Source: a bacterium
GTDB lineage: Bacteria > Bacillota > Clostridia > Oscillospirales > Oscillospiraceae
Direction of reading: 5' to 3'
Assembly: GCA_019424865.1 (NCBI GenBank)
Contig: JAHYYS010000067.1
Location: forward strand, 1 to 14,227
DNA length: 14,227 nucleotides
The translations under genes were made by a program, and so were the position numbers. The notes under the pieces were generated by a model that saw only the letters and a list, made by a program, of their open reading frames with translations, was not told the origin of the DNA and did not search any database. Positions 14,146-14,227 of this stretch are shown one piece after another. Each line of letters starts with the position of its first letter. Position 1 is the stretch's first letter.

Positions 14146-14173
14146 AGGGCCCCGCCGTTTCCGGCGGGGCCCT
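14146..14173. terminator. Terminator-like hairpin beside element copy 2
   Basis: A perfect 12-bp stem AGGGCCCCGCCG with CGGCGGGGCCCT around a TTTC loop. On the minus strand it is followed by GGCTTTTTG, so it could end a leftward transcript entering from beyond the window. It takes the place held by the locus-specific hairpins of the other two copies. Confidence 0.8.
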
Positions 14174-14227
14174 CAGCTTGTCGAAAAAGCCCTCCCGCAG
14201 GGAGTTCCTGCGGCCGCAGCCGCAGGA
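14146..14227 (+). mobile_element. Hairpin-built intergenic element, copy 2 (cut by window end)
   Basis: After the 14146-14173 hairpin comes CAGCTTGTCGAAAAAG, then hairpin 1 (CTCCC, GCA, GGGAG; 14192-14204) and hairpin 2 (TTCCTGCGGC, CGCA, GCCGCAGGA; 14205-14227), where the window stops. The order and spacing match copies 1 and 3. The far end and any second direct repeat are outside the window. Confidence 0.7.

Overview
The window reads as chromosomal DNA from a GC-rich, spore-forming Clostridia bacterium. An Oscillospiraceae/Flavonifractor-like origin is my inference. It rests on strong AGGAGG-type ribosome binding sites, sigma-A-like promoters, rny (RNase Y), a c-di-AMP receptor of the DarA type, a SpoIID sporulation enzyme and very GC-rich codon use. 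Most genes are housekeeping. The unusual material lies between genes and in one small operon.

Layout. 1-293: hairpin-rich non-coding DNA ending in the rny terminator. 294-2724: rny and a dCMP deaminase gene, both on the minus strand, each with its own promoter and separated by a perfect 21-bp-arm terminator. 2869-5632: plus-strand genes for a two-TM zinc-ribbon protein, a small secreted or anchored protein and an FAD-dependent dehydrogenase with a cysteine cluster. 5633-6044: non-coding DNA with a strong terminator and a cluster of DnaA boxes (two perfect TTATCCACA boxes back to back, plus two more) just before mnmE. 6045-7448: mnmE, standing alone without mnmG. 7750-14022: minus-strand genes, read from the right: an unrecognised propeller-like protein, trmO, darA, a four-gene overlapping operon (membrane-anchored MerR, two small two-TM proteins, a YbjQ-family protein), ldh and spoIID.

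The most interesting signal is a repeated, non-coding, hairpin-built element present three times: complete at 7452-7744, shortened at 3398-3551, and cut by the window end at 14146-14227. The two complete-ended copies are bracketed by direct repeats that are the local terminator-like hairpin. That hairpin sequence differs between loci but is the same at both ends within a locus, as if insertion duplicated the whole hairpin. Inside the element two stem-loops change sequence between copies while keeping base pairing and a fixed CGCA loop, which suggests selection on structure.

A second unusual unit is the MerR operon. Three consecutive proteins end in the same tail pattern (EIxxGExxxAxxY), and in each case the codons of the tail carry the ribosome binding site and start codon of the next gene (overlaps of 17, 17 and 20 nt). 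The MerR promoter has the elongated 19-bp spacer and a 21-bp dyad typical of MerR-family operators, so the operon is probably autoregulated.
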